Both the position numbers and the translations under genes were made by a program. Below the pieces are notes generated by a model, which did no database searches, had not been told where the DNA came from, and saw nothing but the letters and a program-made list of their open reading frames with translations. Positions 39,482 to 39,704 of a stretch of DNA of 39,704 nucleotides are shown here, piece by piece. The stretch is from Betaproteobacteria bacterium (GTDB lineage Bacteria; Acidobacteriota; Terriglobia; Acidiferrales; UBA7541), in the NCBI GenBank assembly GCA_903970165.1, contig CAJCHZ010000035.1, forward strand, positions 1 through 39,704, in the 5' to 3' direction. The number at the start of each line of letters is the position of its first letter. Positions within the stretch are counted from its first letter, which is position 1.

Positions 39482-39704
39482 TTACCTTGGTCGCTCCGAA
39501 TGTGGGGGCTTCGATTCGAAATCAGTGGACAGGCTGAGTTCTTTCCAGGACCTTGCTTCTTCTAGGCGTGCGAGGTCGTTTTTCTCCGCCCCGTTGTACG
39601 CATCGCTGCCGAGCAACAGTCGCAATGGAGGTTTCTGTTCCTGCGTCAGTCGCACGATCGCTTGAGCCGCCTTTTTCGGATCACCGGGCTGCTTACCGTT
39701 GTAG
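39482..39704 (-). CDS. Short-chain dehydrogenase/reductase, C-terminal part (cut by window edge)
   Basis: The minus strand from 39703 encodes 73 residues before TAA (39482-39484). It begins YNGKQPGDPKKAAQAIVRLT, continues PPLRLLLGSDA and then LEEARSWKELSLSTDF. This is the usual C-terminal end of classical SDR oxidoreductases of the type annotated as oxidoreductase/SDR family NAD(P)-dependent enzymes. The Rossmann and YxxxK parts lie outside the window. The last about ten residues (ESKPPHSERPR) are a short extra tail. Confidence 0.82.
   Translation of the reverse strand, partial: YNGKQPGDPKKAAQAIVRLTQEQKPPLRLLLGSDAYNGAEKNDLARLEEARSWKELSLSTDFESKPPHSERPR

Overview
The window looks like a chromosomal segment of a GC-rich soil-type bacterium, most likely an acidobacterium (Acidobacteriota, Terriglobia-like). 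This is inferred from gene style and not from a marker gene: a CadC-like winged helix fused to a PD40/TolB propeller, an acidobacterial-type PQQ quinoprotein paired with cytochrome c, many secreted peptidases and hydrolases, and MsrPQ. No rRNA, complete tRNA, CRISPR array or intact IS element was seen.

Layout. 1-9200: start of an MFS transporter, a secreted M28 aminopeptidase, an ArsR/SRPBCC pair, a small ion channel with a degenerate selectivity filter, a POT peptide transporter, a TPR protein, a cytochrome c, an HU protein with clear promoter and terminator, and an M20 dipeptidase. 9200-13210: a doubtful small ORF, a secreted alpha/beta hydrolase, a secreted CocE/S15-type hydrolase and a PilZ-like protein. 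13266-21801 (all minus strand): a long, tightly packed probable operon. In transcription order it encodes an SPFH/zinc-ribbon protein, S-adenosylmethionine decarboxylase, two zinc-ribbon DUF4178-type proteins, a 61-aa protein, DUF350, a membrane-embedded aminopropyltransferase, a Tat-exported FAD oxidase, and then MsrP and MsrQ. A good sigma70-type promoter and helically phased AATATT repeats lie just upstream. 21989-27443 (minus): a secreted Cys/His-type hydrolase, a PQQ quinoprotein, a diheme cytochrome c and the ethanolamine ammonia-lyase subunits EutC and EutB. 28309-33985: tandemly duplicated secreted DUF4185-type proteins, divergent from a membrane-anchored winged-helix/beta-propeller regulator. 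The shared intergenic region carries a matched pair of palindromic sites.

33986-39704 looks like an accessory, partly decayed region. It holds a Tat-leader fragment, a small helical protein, a CVHC thioredoxin plus a DCC-family protein, a truncated oleate hydratase, a stand-alone 5'-3' exonuclease, a Fic AMPylase whose promoter is covered by five 11-bp-phased repeats, a frameshifted alpha/beta hydrolase remnant and the C-terminus of a short-chain dehydrogenase. A short tRNA-Lys-like fragment at 27916-27934 could be an old attachment site.

The most interesting system is the 13.3-21.9 kb cluster. It combines decarboxylated-AdoMet synthesis, an aminopropyltransferase placed in the membrane, an exported amine-oxidase-like flavoprotein, an SPFH scaffold and periplasmic methionine-sulfoxide repair. 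This suggests a membrane-linked polyamine (or polyamine-like) modification and stress pathway whose product cannot be read from sequence.
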